DNA of 64,000 nucleotides, taken from NCBI GenBank assembly GCA_027924645.1, contig BSBN01000334.1, positions 6,993,501 to 7,057,500 of the forward strand. The letters are read 5' to 3'. This DNA is from Cunninghamia lanceolata (taxonomy: Eukaryota; Streptophyta; Pinopsida; Cupressales; Cupressaceae). The position numbers and the translations under genes were made by a program. A model generated the notes under the pieces. That model was not told the origin of the DNA. It did not search any database and worked only from the letters and a program-made list of their open reading frames with translations. Shown here piece by piece: positions 35,172-48,145 of the stretch (its first letter is position 1; every line of letters begins with the position of its first letter).

Positions 35172-37100
35172 GCAATGATGATAGACTCCAAAGCCTAAGT
35201 GAAGAGTTCAAACCACATTATGATCAAGTGTGTCACTTCTGATAAAACAAAGTGTAACGTGACTAATCCTAACCTTCACTATCTTGACAAACATGAATTA
35301 CTACACAATAAACTTAGAAATTGCCTTTGTGACCATGGATGCCTAAATCTTGATAATAACTTTGTCCCAACCCTCAACATCATAACATGGCTCCACGGAA
35401 ATATCCTAAGCAAAAAGATTGTGATAGGAAAGACCTTCCACATAATTTTGTTCCTCTTAATGACAAAACTGCCCTTCATCCTAGACCCATGACAACACTG
35501 TATAGAAAGACAGTGCTTGGGATGTCCAAATAGTTAAGTTTAAAACAAAGAATTAGGTGGAAACAAAAACATGGGGCTTATGTGTTATATGACAGTCAGG
35601 TCTGCCCTTCATTGTTTTGATTGGGCCCTTTGCTTCCCAAGATGAGGGTTAGAGTATCTTCATTTGCATTCTGGGTCAAGAAGATAGAAGTTTGATTCCA
35701 ACCATCCTGTCCTTGAGGAAGATTTGTAAATCTTGAATAGTACAAGTAAACATTATGATTTTCATGTAGCTATGATAGTCCCATACCTCATAAAAACCTA
35801 TTTCCTTAATATCCAACTATTTCACAACTCCAGTGGTGGTGCTTGGACCACTTTATCACCTTCATTCCATTCATTTTAACAAGGCTTTAGGGATTATGAG
35901 TATAGGAATCTCCTAAGATGGTTGTTGGTCAATGCATATGGAGAAAAAGACTTCTTGTTGTTGCTATAGTCTTGTGACTATCAATTTTTTTAAGTGCTTT
36001 TGGCAGATGTAGTGAAAATTTTAGGTATCCCACCAAGTTGCCATGACACACCCATAGTGTTTCAACATCCTTTCTCTTTACAATACACTAAATGGATTCA
36101 AGAAGGAAAGATAATTATTAATACACAGTCACAAGAAATGATCCCTAGTAGTCATGGCAGAAATACCCCTGCTACATAAATATTTGTCAAGTTCAAAAGA
36201 GGAAATCATGAGCTAGCACCTCATACATAGATTCAGGAACTTTAACATGGAGGAGACAACCTATATCCTATTACTCTCATATAAATCTTCCTAACAGTAT
36301 TTGGTCCACATTGAAATTTAAAAGAAACAAGATGCTAATGTGTTCTTATGACTATCTTCTTCATTTATATACTCTAGAGATCCTCACACTATCTTCACTG
36401 CTCATACCTAGGTGAATTTTTGGATAGTGTTTCAAATGCAAATGGAAAGGAAGGTTCATACCATCTTGTTTTATATCCTTATAAAATAAATGATCACACC
36501 TTCTCATGGCTCATAGATACTTTAATAATTAGAAAGAGAGCCCACTGTGATAGTCATGGTTTAAGTCCCTTACACTAACCCTCAAATATCCCAAATGACC
36601 AAGTAAAGATCCCACTATCCACCTCTAAACTATCCCTTAACACATTTAGGTCTAGTGATTAGTTTTAGGATTATGTTAATAGTTAAAATTGCATAATGAT
36701 ATGAATTGCTAACCTCACAACAATGGTTGATGATGATGTTCCTTCATTGATCGACTTCTAGGAACCTTGCATCAATCACTATTTCTTGCACATAGGTAGT
36801 CCTAAACCATTCAACTTGACTATTCTATTACAACCATGGTAGACCTCTCAATGGGCTGAGTGTGTTTAGTAATGCCCCCTTGATGCCCTAGATAGTCCTC
36901 TAATGGTGTTATAAGTCTCCCTTACTATCATAACCCTTGGGAATAGGACTGTGGATTATTTCATTCAAGGTTTGTGGACCATAAATGCAATCACCTTTCA
37001 GATAAATCCCTGTAAAACTCATACATATGGCTTGGTGAGTTACCATTGGCAATGAAACCCTAGGTCCTCTATATCTCATTTTGGAAGAAAAACCTACACA
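35172..37100. other. Unassigned stretch upstream of copia B
   Basis: No recognised gene. Reading frames at 35199-35492 and 35994-36179 have no family likeness. The last five bases (AAAAC, 37101-37105) are the left target-site duplication of copia B. Confidence 0.5.
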
Positions 37101-37105
37101 AAAAC

Positions 37106-38357
37106 TATTGCAAGTATGAGGTTAACCAGTGTTGTCATTGATGTCAACATACTCATATTACATTGGTAAGAAGGATTGGATGAGCTGTGTGTTGAGGATA
37201 TTGAGAAAATTAGTCTCAATCAGGAACAGTGAAGAATAGTGATGAGAAGAAGGCAAATGTACTCAATAGGTTGAGGATCAGAGGATGCAGATTAAAGCGT
37301 TTGTAGATATGAGTCTTGAGATGATCCAGTTAAGATTTCAGAGGTTCGCATGAAGATATGAAAAAGTTGTGATTGGTCAAGTAGAACCGGTTCCGGGAGA
37401 TGCTCCAGAGTGACAGAGTGTTACAAAAAGGTCCGGTGAGATCCGGAGGTGCATTATCAGACTCTGTAGATTGGAAGGAGTGTTTTGGATGTCCTTGTGA
37501 TGTGTCATCTTGTTTTGTACATAGTTTGGAGGTCCGGAAGAACCTGTTCCAGTTTGACAGTCACGACAGACTGTGTTCTTGAAGTTTCAGATGAAGAGGA
37601 GAAGAGATTCCAATGAGTAGAGGAAGTGCAGATGTACTTGGTCATTCATGCAAGCTTGTGAAGGTTCTTGGATCATGTTGAGGTTGTGTTGTCAGTCCGC
37701 ATTAGTGTTAGAAGTCCAGAATTGAAGATATTCTTCCATATGAAAATATTCTTGTTCAGACTGGCAAACCGGATGAGTTATTCATCTTACGAATGTTCTT
37801 GTGGATGATTTTCGACTTAGATGATTGTTCCTAAGTTGATGCCTTGTATAAATAAAGGTTTGTGAGTTCATTTCAAAGAGTGTTATGGAGTGGATGAGTG
37901 TGGTATAGCAAAAGAATGAAGGGTAGAGCAGAAGTATCTCGGGCTTAAATGGAACTGATCCAGACATGGTAAAGATGTCAATCTCTAGTTCAAGTTTGTG
38001 ATTCTTATCACTTTGTAGACAGTGTGTCTCTTGTAGGCAGTGTGCCTCCTTGTGAGTAGTGTGCTCAAGCAGTGAGCCCTAATTGGCATGTGCCATTCAT
38101 TTTTCTTATTCTTCTAATAGAGAATAATCCTTGGTTTAATCACCCCATTATTTTTCTCTTAACCGGGTTTTCCATGTCAAAATCTTGGTGTCCAATGTGT
38201 TGATGTTTATCTATTCTTATGTTTATGCATTATGCTTTCATGAATGATTAACAGATATGCTATTAACTAATAAAGAAGAATCACGTGTTCAAAATAGAAG
38301 TAAGTTTTTATACAACTGATTCACCCCCCCTCTTAGTTGTGTGCCCTAGATCTAACA
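37106..38357 (+). repeat. 5' LTR of copia B
   Basis: 1252 bases ending GATCTAACA. It has the same length as the 3' copy with few differences visible by eye. The first dinucleotide is TA, which departs from the TG rule. Confidence 0.95.
37847..37854 (+). promoter_or_regulatory. LTR TATA box (copia B, 5' LTR)
   Basis: TATAAATA at the family-conserved position. The matching box of the 3' LTR is at 43639-43646. Confidence 0.55.
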
Positions 38358-38359
38358 AT

Positions 38360-38373
38360 TGGTATCAGAGCCA
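38360..38373 (+). other. Primer binding site, initiator Met tRNA (copia B)
   Basis: TGGTATCAGAGCCA, two bases after the LTR. Confidence 0.9.
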
Positions 38374-38414
38374 AGTTCCTCTAAAAGGAGCTTAACCACT
38401 TGAGGAGATCCAGG

Positions 38415-41400
38415 ATGTCGTCATACAAAAAGGATAGTCCGAAGTTCAATGGAACCAACTTCACTCTCTGGAAAGGTCGCATGAAATGTCACTTGGAGTG
38501 TATGGGAAAAGCATACTTGGCCATGGTCTCAAAACCATATGTACCTCCACAGGGTGGTCTGACAACTCTGAATGAGATCACAGATGTTGAAAACAATTTG
38601 AGGACCAAAGAAGCTCTTCTAAGCACATTGAACGATTTAGAGCTCTCAAATGTCATTGACCTACCAACTGCATATGAGATCTGGGTTAAACTAGAACTTC
38701 TGCATGAAGGAGATGAGTTTGTTAAGAGTGCAAGGTTGCAAAGTCTGAAAGGGAAATTTGAAAGATTGAAGATGAGAGATGATGAAAATATCACTACTTT
38801 TATGCCAAGAGTGAATGAGCTGGTGTGTGGAATTAGGAACGCTGGTGGAGTTCTAGATGAAAATGAAATTGTTTGCAAGATTCTCAGATCCCTTCCTACT
38901 ACCTACAAGATCAAGGTTGCCGCCATTGATGAATTCAAAGCCCATGTAACTGTCACAAGAGAGCAATTGGCTGGCAAACTGGCTACATTTGAAATGACAG
39001 AGTTTAGAGATGATCCCCCCAAGACTGAATCTGCATTCAAAGCCAGTGCCTATGTGAAAGGCAAACAAAGATTTGATTTGGGAGAAAACTCTTCAAGGAA
39101 GCTGTCATGGTATGATCAAGCAAGGAAAGACATGGAAGAGGAAGAAGCAGAAATAGCTCATCTTGAAGCCCTCATTGCAAAGAGATTGCCAAGAGGATCC
39201 GGTAAGTATGAAGGAAAGTTACCTTTTAAGTGCTTCAACTACAATAAGATTGGTCATCTTGCTTCAAGATGTCTGGATAGATCTGCAAGGTCAAACTCTA
39301 ATAGATAAAGGTTCCAAAAGAACTGTTATTATGTTCATGAAGAAGCTGATAATGAAGGAGTAACAAATGATGAATCAGAACTAGGAAGCAAATCCGGAAA
39401 TGAATGGGTGTTTATTACCATCAAGGAAGAAGAACCAATATCCTCTGAATCTATCAATCATAAGGTTGTAGAAAGAGCTTTGGCTGCCCAAGTTGAAGAA
39501 AAGGATGATTGGGTTATTGACAGTGGATGCTCTCACCACATGACAGGTGACAAGAACAAGTTCTTAGATTTAGAAAGGTATGAAGGAGGAATGGTAAAGT
39601 TTGGTGACAATTCTGCAGGTAGAATCAGAGGTAGGGGAACTATTTCTTTTGATGGAAAGAGCAAAACTGGTAATGTACTATATGTTGAAGGATTCAAGCA
39701 CAATATTCTCAATGTTGGACAGTTAGTAGACAAAGGTTATGATCTCCAGTTCAAAAATGGAAGATGTAGGATCTTTGAAAGCTCCAGAACTGAGATTGCA
39801 TCCGGTACTCAAACAAAAGGTAATATCTTCCATCTGGTTGGTTCAAATAAAAGTTGTCTATTTGTTCAAGTTGATTAGAGTTGGCTATGGCATAGAATGA
39901 TGTGTCATGTAAATTTTGATAACATCATCAAGATAAGCAATATTCAGGCTGTAAGAGATCTTCCAAAATTAGTGAAACCTACAAATAGTTTGTGCAAAGA
40001 ATGTAAGCTAGGTAAACAGAGTAGAGTCTCTTTCAAAAGCAAAGATCAGTCCTCTACCGGATTATTGGAATTAGTTCATACTAATCTATGTGGTCTGACA
40101 AGAATCAAGAGTATGCAAGGTGATAGATATTTCATGTTACTAATTGATGACCATTCCCAGATGATGTGGGTTACCTTTCTGAAAGAGAAATTAGAAGCCT
40201 TTGAGAAGTTCAAAATCTTCAAGGCTATGGTAGAGAATCAAACCGGATTGAAACTAAAGTGTCTAAGGTCTGATAGAGGTGGTAAATTCACATCCGGTGA
40301 ATTCATAGACTTTTGTGAGAAGCATGGCATAAAGAGACAGTTGTCTGCTCCTAGGACTCCACAGCAGAATGGAGTAGTTGAGAGAAAGAATCGGACCATC
40401 CAGGAAGCCTCCAGGACAATGATGATGGAAGCAAATGTTCCTCAGATGTTTTGGAGAGAAGCTGTCAGCACTGCAGTCTACACTCTTAACCGAGTTCAAA
40501 TTAGAAACAATACCGGTAAGACTCCTTATGAACTTTGGTTTGGTATAACTCCTACTGTGAAATATTTCAAAGTATTTGGTAGCAAGTGTTACATCAAAGA
40601 GATGAAGATCTAGGAAAGTTTGATGCTAGAGGTGATGAACAAATTTTCTTGGGTTACTCCACTCAAAGCAAAGCATACCGATGTTACAATAAGAGACTGA
40701 AAAAGATGATAGAAAGTACAAATGTGAAGGTTGATGAAGGAATTGAGAAGCCCTCAAGGTTTTATGAATATGATGAAGATGATCAGAATGATGTTCTAAT
40801 TCAAGGTATTCAATCCCTTCTTGAAAGTCAGATTCAGATTGATCCGGTAAATTAGGAAGAAAAGGTTTGTCTGAATGAACCTGATCAAGAAACAGCAGTG
40901 CAAGAGACTCCCAAAGTTCCAAGGTATGTAATTTTAAATCACTCTGAAGATTAGATCATAGGTGACAAAAGCAAAGGGGTACAAACAAGGAGGAGAATTG
41001 CTCAAAATTCAAATGAATACTCTCTAATTTCAAAGATTGAACCTAAGACAATAAATGAAGCTTGCAATGATGAAAACTAGACCAAAGCAATGGAGGAAGA
41101 GTTGATGCAAATTGAAAAAAATCACACTTGGGATCTTGTTCCCGGACCTAGAAACAAGAATGTGATTGGAACCAAATGGGTCTTCCAGAACAAACTAAAT
41201 GAGGTCGGTGAAGTAATCAGAAACAAAGCTAGATTAGTCTACAAAGGCTACTCTCAAATAGAAGGAATTAATTTTGAAGAAACCTTTGCTCCGGTAGCAA
41301 GAATAGAAGCAGTCAGATTATTTCTTGCATATGCTACCTTCAAAGACTTCAAGGTATATCAGATGGATGTCAAGTCTGCCTTCCTAAATGGTGATTTGGA

Positions 41401-42574
41401 AGAAGAAGTATACATTGAACAACTGGATGGATTTCAATTGTTTGATCATGATGATATGGTCTGCAAGTTGAAGAAAGCACTGTATGGATTGAAGCAAGCC
41501 CCAAGAGCATGGTATGAAAGGTTGGATAAGCATCTTATGCAGATTGGTTTCAACAAAGGTACTGCTGACAGTAATCTATATTTCCAAATAGATAATGAAA
41601 ACATCTTGATTGTTGAAGTATTTATTGATGATATCATTTTTGGAGGAAGAGATAGTTTGTGTGAAACCTTTGCAAATCAAATGAAAAGTGAGTTTGAAAT
41701 GTCAATGCTTGGTGAAATGAATTTCTTCTTAGGTCTGCAAATTACTCAAACAAAGAAAGGTATCTTTATCTCTCAGACCAAATGTGTGAAAGAACTGTTG
41801 AGGAAATTTGGAATGGAAGATTCAAAGCCAATGAACACTCCTATGGCAACCAGATGTAAGTTGAACAAAGATGATGACTCTCCTAAGACAGATCAGACCA
41901 AGTACAGATCAATGATTGGAGGATTATTGTATCTCACTCAGACTAGACCAAATATAATGTAGGTTGTTGGTCTTGTGGCAAGATTTCAGGCTGACCCTAG
42001 AGAATCTCATGTTATGGAAATCAAGAGGATTTTTAGATATCTAAAGGGGACAATTGAGTATGGCCTATGGTATCCTAGAGATCAGGATTTCTCTCTTCAT
42101 GCATATACAGATGCAGATTGGGCAAGAGATGTGGATGACTGGAAGAGCACCAGTGGTGGAGCATTCTTCTTGGGAAAGAGATTGGTTTCTTGGCTAAGCA
42201 AGAAACAAGAGGCAATATCTTTGTCTATAACTGAAGCAGAATATATTGCAGCAGTAGGCAGTTGCACTCAAATCTTATGGATGAAGCAGATGTTAAGAGA
42301 CATGAAAGTAGAATATGAGGAGCCTATCACAATTTTTTGTGATAATTCAAGTGCAATAAATATTTCCAAGAATCCAGTGTTGCATTCTAAGACCAAGCAC
42401 ATATCTATCAAGTTTCACTTTTTGAGAGAACAAGTGAACAAAGGTGAAGTCAGATTGCAATATGTGCCCTCCAAGGATCAGCTTGCAGATATTTTTACTA
42501 AACCTCTTCCCAAAGACTCTTTTGGGTATCTCAGGGAGAAGTTAGGGGTCATGGCCCCTCCAGTGATGAACTAG
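38415..42574 (+). pseudogene. copia B gag-pol polyprotein, inactivated
   Basis: Start ATG at 38415. Gag carries the UBN2-type region and a knuckle at 39231-39272 (CFNYNKIGHLASRC, second Cys replaced). Protease DSG at 39519-39527. Integrase: zinc-binding region near 39890-40010; first catalytic position is Asn at 40083-40085 where copia A has Asp; second Asp 40272-40274; Glu 40380-40382, giving the D-35-E spacing. Reverse transcriptase: FIDDIIFGG at 41621. RNase H: YTDADWARDVDD near 42104 and EAEYIAA near 42235. Stops: TAA 39306, TAG 39876, 40853, 40952, 41078, 41960. A one-base loss near 40597 shifts the frame. Copia A has a sense codon at each of these stops. The natural stop is at 42572-42574. 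Confidence 0.95.
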
Positions 42575-42897
42575 GATGCACTGATGTGCATCAGTCCAGT
42601 GGATATCATAGTCATATCTTGTGATCCAGATTGATGATGGGGAGCTGCTACTAAGGGGGAGCAGCTATTATGATTCTGATATGTTTCAAGTGCAAGTATG
42701 AGCCCTTTGCCATTGATGTCAAAGGGGGAGAGAAGACATGTGAAAAACAAGTGGTTGATGATCAAAGGGAGAGTAGTAAAGGAAGAGAAGACATGTGAAG
42801 AGTTGTTGCTGATAGGGGGAGCTGTGACAGAAAAGAGAAATTCTTGTCTTGATGGTTTTTCACATCATATGTTGCCATCAATGACAAAGGGGGAGAT
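42575..42897 (+). other. copia B 3' noncoding region and polypurine tract
   Basis: Contains tracts of the AAGGGGGAG type near 42652, 42720, 42764 (mutated), 42815 and 42886. The last, AAAGGGGGAGAT at 42886-42897, directly precedes the 3' LTR. Confidence 0.8.
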
Positions 42898-44149
42898 TGT
42901 TGCAAGTATGAGGTTAACCAGTGTTGTCATTGATGTCAACATACTCATATTACATTGGTAAGAAGGATTGGATGAGCTGTGTGCTGAGGATATTGAGAAA
43001 ATTAGTCTCAATCAGGAATAGTGAAGAATAGTGATGAGAAGAAGGCAAATGTACTCAATAGGTTGAGGATCAGAGGATGCAGATTAAAGGGTTTGTAGAT
43101 ATGAGTCTTGAGATGATCCAGTTGAGATTTCAGAGGTCTGCATGAAGATATGAAAAAGTTGTGATCGGTCAAGTAGAACTGGTTCCGGGAGATGCTTCGG
43201 AGTGACAGAGTGTTACAAAAAGGTCCGGTGACATCCAGAGGTGCATTATAAGACTCTATGGATTGGAAGGAGTGTTTTGGATGTCCTTGCGATGTGTCAT
43301 CTCAGTTTGTACATAGTTTGGAGGTCCGAAAGAACCTGTTCCAGTTTGACAGTCGCGACAGACTGTGTTCTTGAAGTTTCAGATGAAGAGGAGAAGAGAT
43401 TCCAGTGAGTAGAGGAAGTGCAGATGTACCTGGTCATTCATGCAAGCTTGTGAAGGTTCTTGGATCATGTTGAGGTTGTGGTGTTAGTCTGCACTAGTGT
43501 TAGAAGCCTGGAATTGAAGATATTCTTCCAGATGAAGATATTCTTGTTCAGACTGGCAGACCGGATGAGTTATTCATCTTGCGAATGTTCTTATGGATGA
43601 TTGCCGAATTAGATGATTATTCCTAAGTTGATGCCTTGTATAAATAAAGGTTTTTGAGTTCATTTCAAAGAGTGTTATGGAGTGGATGAGTGTGGTATAG
43701 TGAAAGAATGAAGGGCAGAGCAGAAGTATCTCAGGCTTAAATGGAACTGATCCAGACATGGTAAAGATGTCAATCTCTAGTTCAAGTTTGTGATTCTTAT
43801 CACTTTGTAGACAGTGTGTCTCTTGTAGGTAATGTGCCTCCTTGTAAGCAGTGTGCTCAGGTAGTGAGCCCTAATTGGCATGTGCCATTCATTTTTCTTA
43901 TTCTTCTAACAGAGAATAATACTTGGGTTAATCACCCCGTGGTTTTTCCCTTAACTAGGTTTTCCATGTCAAAATCTTGGTGTCCAATGTGTTGATGTTT
44001 ATCTGCTCTTGTGTTTATGCATTATGCTTTCATGAATGATTAATGGATATGCTATTAACTAATAAAGAAGAATCAAGTGTTCAAAATAGAAGCAAGTTTT
44101 TATACAACTGATTCACCCCCCCTCTCAGTTGTGTGCCCTAGATCTAACA
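42898..44149 (+). repeat. 3' LTR of copia B
   Basis: TGTTGCAAG to GATCTAACA, 1252 bases, directly followed by the AAAAC duplication. Confidence 0.95.
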
Positions 44150-44154
44150 AAAAC

Positions 44155-45833
44155 ATTAGTAAGACAACATATTATTTCAATTCAAGCCCACAAATAGGTT
44201 AATAACCATGTAAATAGCATAAAATTATGTAAATACAATGTATTTTTACCTCTAATCAGGGCTGACATAGTCAAGAGAAAAATAGATTAGTCCATTATCT
44301 CTTTGTATTTTGTCGAAAAAACCTTATCAAATATGAGCTCTAGTCAGGTAGAATGAATAAGATACATCTCTGTATGTTGTTCACACATGTGTAGGCATAG
44401 ATTAAGGTTTTAGGCATTGAAATGTGTCCTCCATAGGAGGCAATGTATCCATAAACTAGTCATTAATGGAAAAAAAAACCCACCACTTTCCTTAAACTCT
44501 TTTGTGTCTATGTAAGCATGGTATGTAGGCCCTTTATAGTTAACACCAAACCAAATAATCACCTCTCTCATATTTAGAAATACCCCCAGAGCCATAAATC
44601 AGTGGTAAGTGGGATATATGCTAAGGCTAAGGATTAGGGTTTATGTTCCAACCTTTACATTAAGGGTGGAAGGTAATGAAGAATTATAATTTTAAACACT
44701 TTTCCTTCCTAGTCAAATTCAAATTTGGGCACTAAATCATTTGAATGGCCCTTTCAAACATTTCAAATTTTATTCCAAATAACCTAGGATTAACTTTAAG
44801 ACCTTTATGACCTGTAAAGAGTCTTGGGTTAGATGTAGGGGACCTTTAGGTTGACTGAATGGTTTGAACAATCCTAACTTTAGCACAAGATGCATCTAAA
44901 TGGGAAACATACCTCCTTTCAAAACATGCATAGTTTACAAGTCTACAAGTAGGGAGTGTAGAAGAGAGAAAGAAGAGGACTTTCATAATGAAGAGACAGT
45001 TGTGTTGGTAATCAAATAGTAGAAATCCTAAATTAAGAAGGGAAGACAGCCCCATGAAGTCAAGCATTTCATTCCCATATAAAGACAACCCTAGCAAGGC
45101 CAATAGACCAACTATGACACATTACTCTTATGGACAAGCATGCAAGCATGAGTTAGTCTTAAAGTCAAGAATGTGACATTCATCAACAGAAGGCAATCAC
45201 ATAGCTTTGGGACTATTATCATGACATTAAAGTCTTCTCCCAAACCTAGTCACTCATTCATCAAGCAGAGGATATTCATTATAATCAGAACTTAATCACA
45301 TATCATGTAAGGTAACAACCATAGGACAATGTGGACTATAATGGGGAACCAAATCACATGTCAATTTAGTCCTAGGTACAAAAACTATCCTTATTAGAAA
45401 AGATTATATTATTTTGTATCTCAGAGCAAGGGTATGTACAAAGTAATGATGCAAGTTTATATATTAGTAATGCACTATCAACACATATTAGGATAGTGTT
45501 GTCCCATCAAAATAGAGAAGGGTGTTATAAAGATCTTAGAACACTCATTTTATAAATGTACAGTTATATGAAAATGGTAGCAGTCATATGTCAAGATTAG
45601 AATGGTCATATCAACCTAAGGACTACTTGATTGAATCTTGAGGGAAATGAGAACACCATATATAATTCTATCGTTCAGTTACAGTTTTAGTTATCTAGAA
45701 AAATGTCTAACCCAGAACACTTCTTAGGCTTCATTAAATTGTCTAATATCTATAGAAAGATATGCATGAGCAATGGTGGTGGAAAATAAGGAACCAGTAC
45801 AGTTAGAGTTCAAATCTTCAAATCAAATGCATT
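44155..45833. other. Unassigned stretch between copia B and the satellite array
   Basis: AT-rich, no recognised gene or element. Short minus-strand frames at 44410-44595 and 44846-45103 look like chance. Confidence 0.5.
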
Positions 45834-47095
45834 CTTGGAAAATGCTTCAATTTCATGCAACAAAAAGGTGCTAGGAGTGACATTTTGCATTCCATAGCTC
45901 ATGGGGCCAAACAGAATTTGCCAATGCATTGGGGTGGGTGGGTAAATTCTAGGGGGGGTCTTGTTTCATGTGCCAGTGGTCCCAATCATTTGGGGCAGTA
46001 GGCTACCAACAAAGTCCCTTAAGATTCACACCAAAAATTGCCAAACTTTGATGGAGCAGTTCTCAGAATTTAGGGCAGCTTACAATGTTCTATTTAGACC
46101 TATAGGCTCACATGGGGTCTGTCCATAATAACCTCTCTTAGTTTTAGTGAACTCAAATCCATTTGACCATGCCAAAATCAAATGCATTTCTTACAAAATG
46201 CTTCAGTTTCATGCAGCACAACCTTGCCAGGTGCTATATTTTTTGATCTGCTCGTCGTGAGGATGAACAAACTTTTCTAGTGCATCGAGGTGGGTAGATA
46301 AATGCAAGGGGAGGTCTCGTTTCAAGTGCCAAGTGTCCCAATCATTCAGAGCAATAGACTACTGACAAAGTCCCTTAAGATCCCTAAGACTAAAAAATTG
46401 CCAAACTTTGATGGAGTAGTTCTTAGAATTTGGGGTAGTTGGGAACATTATGTTTGGCCCTATAGGTGCAAATGGGGTTCATCCACAATAACCACTCTTG
46501 GTTTTGGTCAACTCTAGTCCATTTGACCGTACTAAAATCAAATGCATTCTTGCAAAATACTTCAGTTCCATGTAGTGGAAAGGTGCTAGGAGTGACATTT
46601 TGCATTCCATAGCTCATGGGGCCAAATGGACTTTGCCAACACATCAGGGTGGGTGGGTAAAGGCCAAGGGTGGTCTTGTTTTATGTGTCAAGCTTCCCAA
46701 TCATTTGGGGCAGCAGGCTACCAGTAAAGTCCCTTCAGATCCTAAGACCAAAATCTACCAAACTTTGACAGAGCAATTCTCAGAATTCATGGTAGCTAGG
46801 AATGTTCCATTTGGACCTACAAGTGCACGTGGGGTTTGTCCACAATAACCTCTATCTATTTTGGTCAAATCAAATCCATTTTACTATGCCAAAATCAATT
46901 TCATTCTTGGAAAATGCTTTAGTTTCATGCAGCACAACCTTGCCAAGTGCTATATTTTTGATCTGCTCATTGTGATGTCAAACCGACTACACCAAAGTGT
47001 CAGGGTGGGTGGGTAAATGTTAGGGGAGGTCTCGTTTTGTGTGTCAAGTATCTCAATCATTCTACCATGCAAGCTACTGGCAAAGTGACTTTATT
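45834..47095 (+). repeat. Satellite array, forward arm (about 357-bp units)
   Basis: Units begin at a CTTGNAAAATGCTT-like phrase at 45834, 46190, 46549 and 46906, giving periods of 356, 359 and 357 bases; the fourth unit is partial. Each contains TTTTGCATTCCATAGCTCATG or a variant, a GGGTGGGTGGG tract, CAAACTTTGATGGAG and CCATTTGAC. Reading frames across the units are shadows of the repeat and not genes. Confidence 0.85.
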
Positions 47096-47917
47096 AGTAC
47101 CTTACAACTGAGAAAAACTAGGACCCTTGGCACACAAAATGAGACCTCCCCTAGCATTTACCCGCCTGCCTTGATGTGTTGGTGAAGTCAATTCGACCCC
47201 ACGAGCTATGGAATGCAAAATGTGACTCCTAGTACATTTCAACTTTGTTGGTAGCTTGTAGCTCGAAATGACTGACACTTGGCACATGAAATGAGACCTC
47301 TCATAGCGTTTACCTACCCAACCAAACATGTCAGCATAGTCAGTTCAACCCCATGAGCTATGGAATGCAAAATTTTAGTCTTAGTAACTTTCTACTTTGT
47401 TTGTAGCTTACAACCTGAAACAACTGGGACCCTTGGTACATGAAACGAGACTTCCCCTAATATTTTCCTGCCCACCCCAATGTGTTGGCATAGTTGGTTT
47501 GGCCCCACAATGAGTAGAACAAAAAATATGGGACTTGGTAATGTTGTGTTGCATGAAACTGAAGCATTTTGAAAGATTGCATTTGATTTCGGCATGGTCA
47601 AATAGATTAGAGGTGACCAAAATTAAGAGAGGTTATTGTGGATGGACCCCACATGTACTTGTAGGTCCAAACAAAATGTTCCCAGCTGCCATGAATTCTG
47701 AGAACTGCTCCATCAAAGTTTGGCAATTCTTGGTCTTAGGGATCTTAAGGGACATTATTGGAGCATGTTGCCCCAAATGACTGGAGCGCTTGGCACATGA
47801 AACGAGACCTCCCTTTGCATTTTCCCACCCACCCCGACATGTTGGCAAAGTCCTTTCAGCTCCACAAGACATGGAATGAAATTTGTCACTCCTAGCACCT
47901 TTCCACTGCATGGAACT
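47096..47917 (-). repeat. Satellite array, reverse arm, part 1
   Basis: The same unit in opposite orientation. The first two copies are shortened to about 157 bases (starting near 47096 and 47251). A full-length unit follows and is cut at 47917 by the gypsy element; it resumes at 54112. Confidence 0.8.
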
Positions 47918-48145
47918 TGTTATCCTCAAATTTAGCTGCGCTTAATTTGTAGGATGACCCCTACGAAACTTGTCTATTTTGTAGCCTACATCTCTAAACA
48001 CACAAAACAAGGTGAATCACATTTGCTCTCATGCATGGTCTCCTAGCCTCAAAAAGTCCTTTCAAGTGTCAACTTGTATCAGTTTCTTGAATTTTTCAAA
48101 ACAAGTCTAATTGAAAATTTCAGTTTTTAGGAGTTAGTAAATTTT

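Larger units (their letters stand above)
37106..44149 (+). mobile_element. Ty1/copia LTR retrotransposon B, complete structure
   Basis: A 7044-bp element with perfect target-site duplication AAAAC (37101-37105 and 44150-44154). Two LTRs of 1252 bp each (37106-38357, 42898-44149), initiator-Met primer site 38360-38373, gag-pol 38415-42574, and polypurine tract 42886-42897. The left end begins TATTGCAAG instead of TGTTGCAAG. Structure is complete, but gag-pol has six nonsense codons and one frameshift. It belongs to the same family as copia A. Confidence 0.95.

Noticed and set aside
34003..35242. Plus-strand frames over the PPR region
   Set aside because: Antisense shadows of the minus-strand PPR repeats.
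46302..47929. Several overlapping frames with repeated protein words
   Set aside because: They are shadows of the 357-bp satellite units on both strands.
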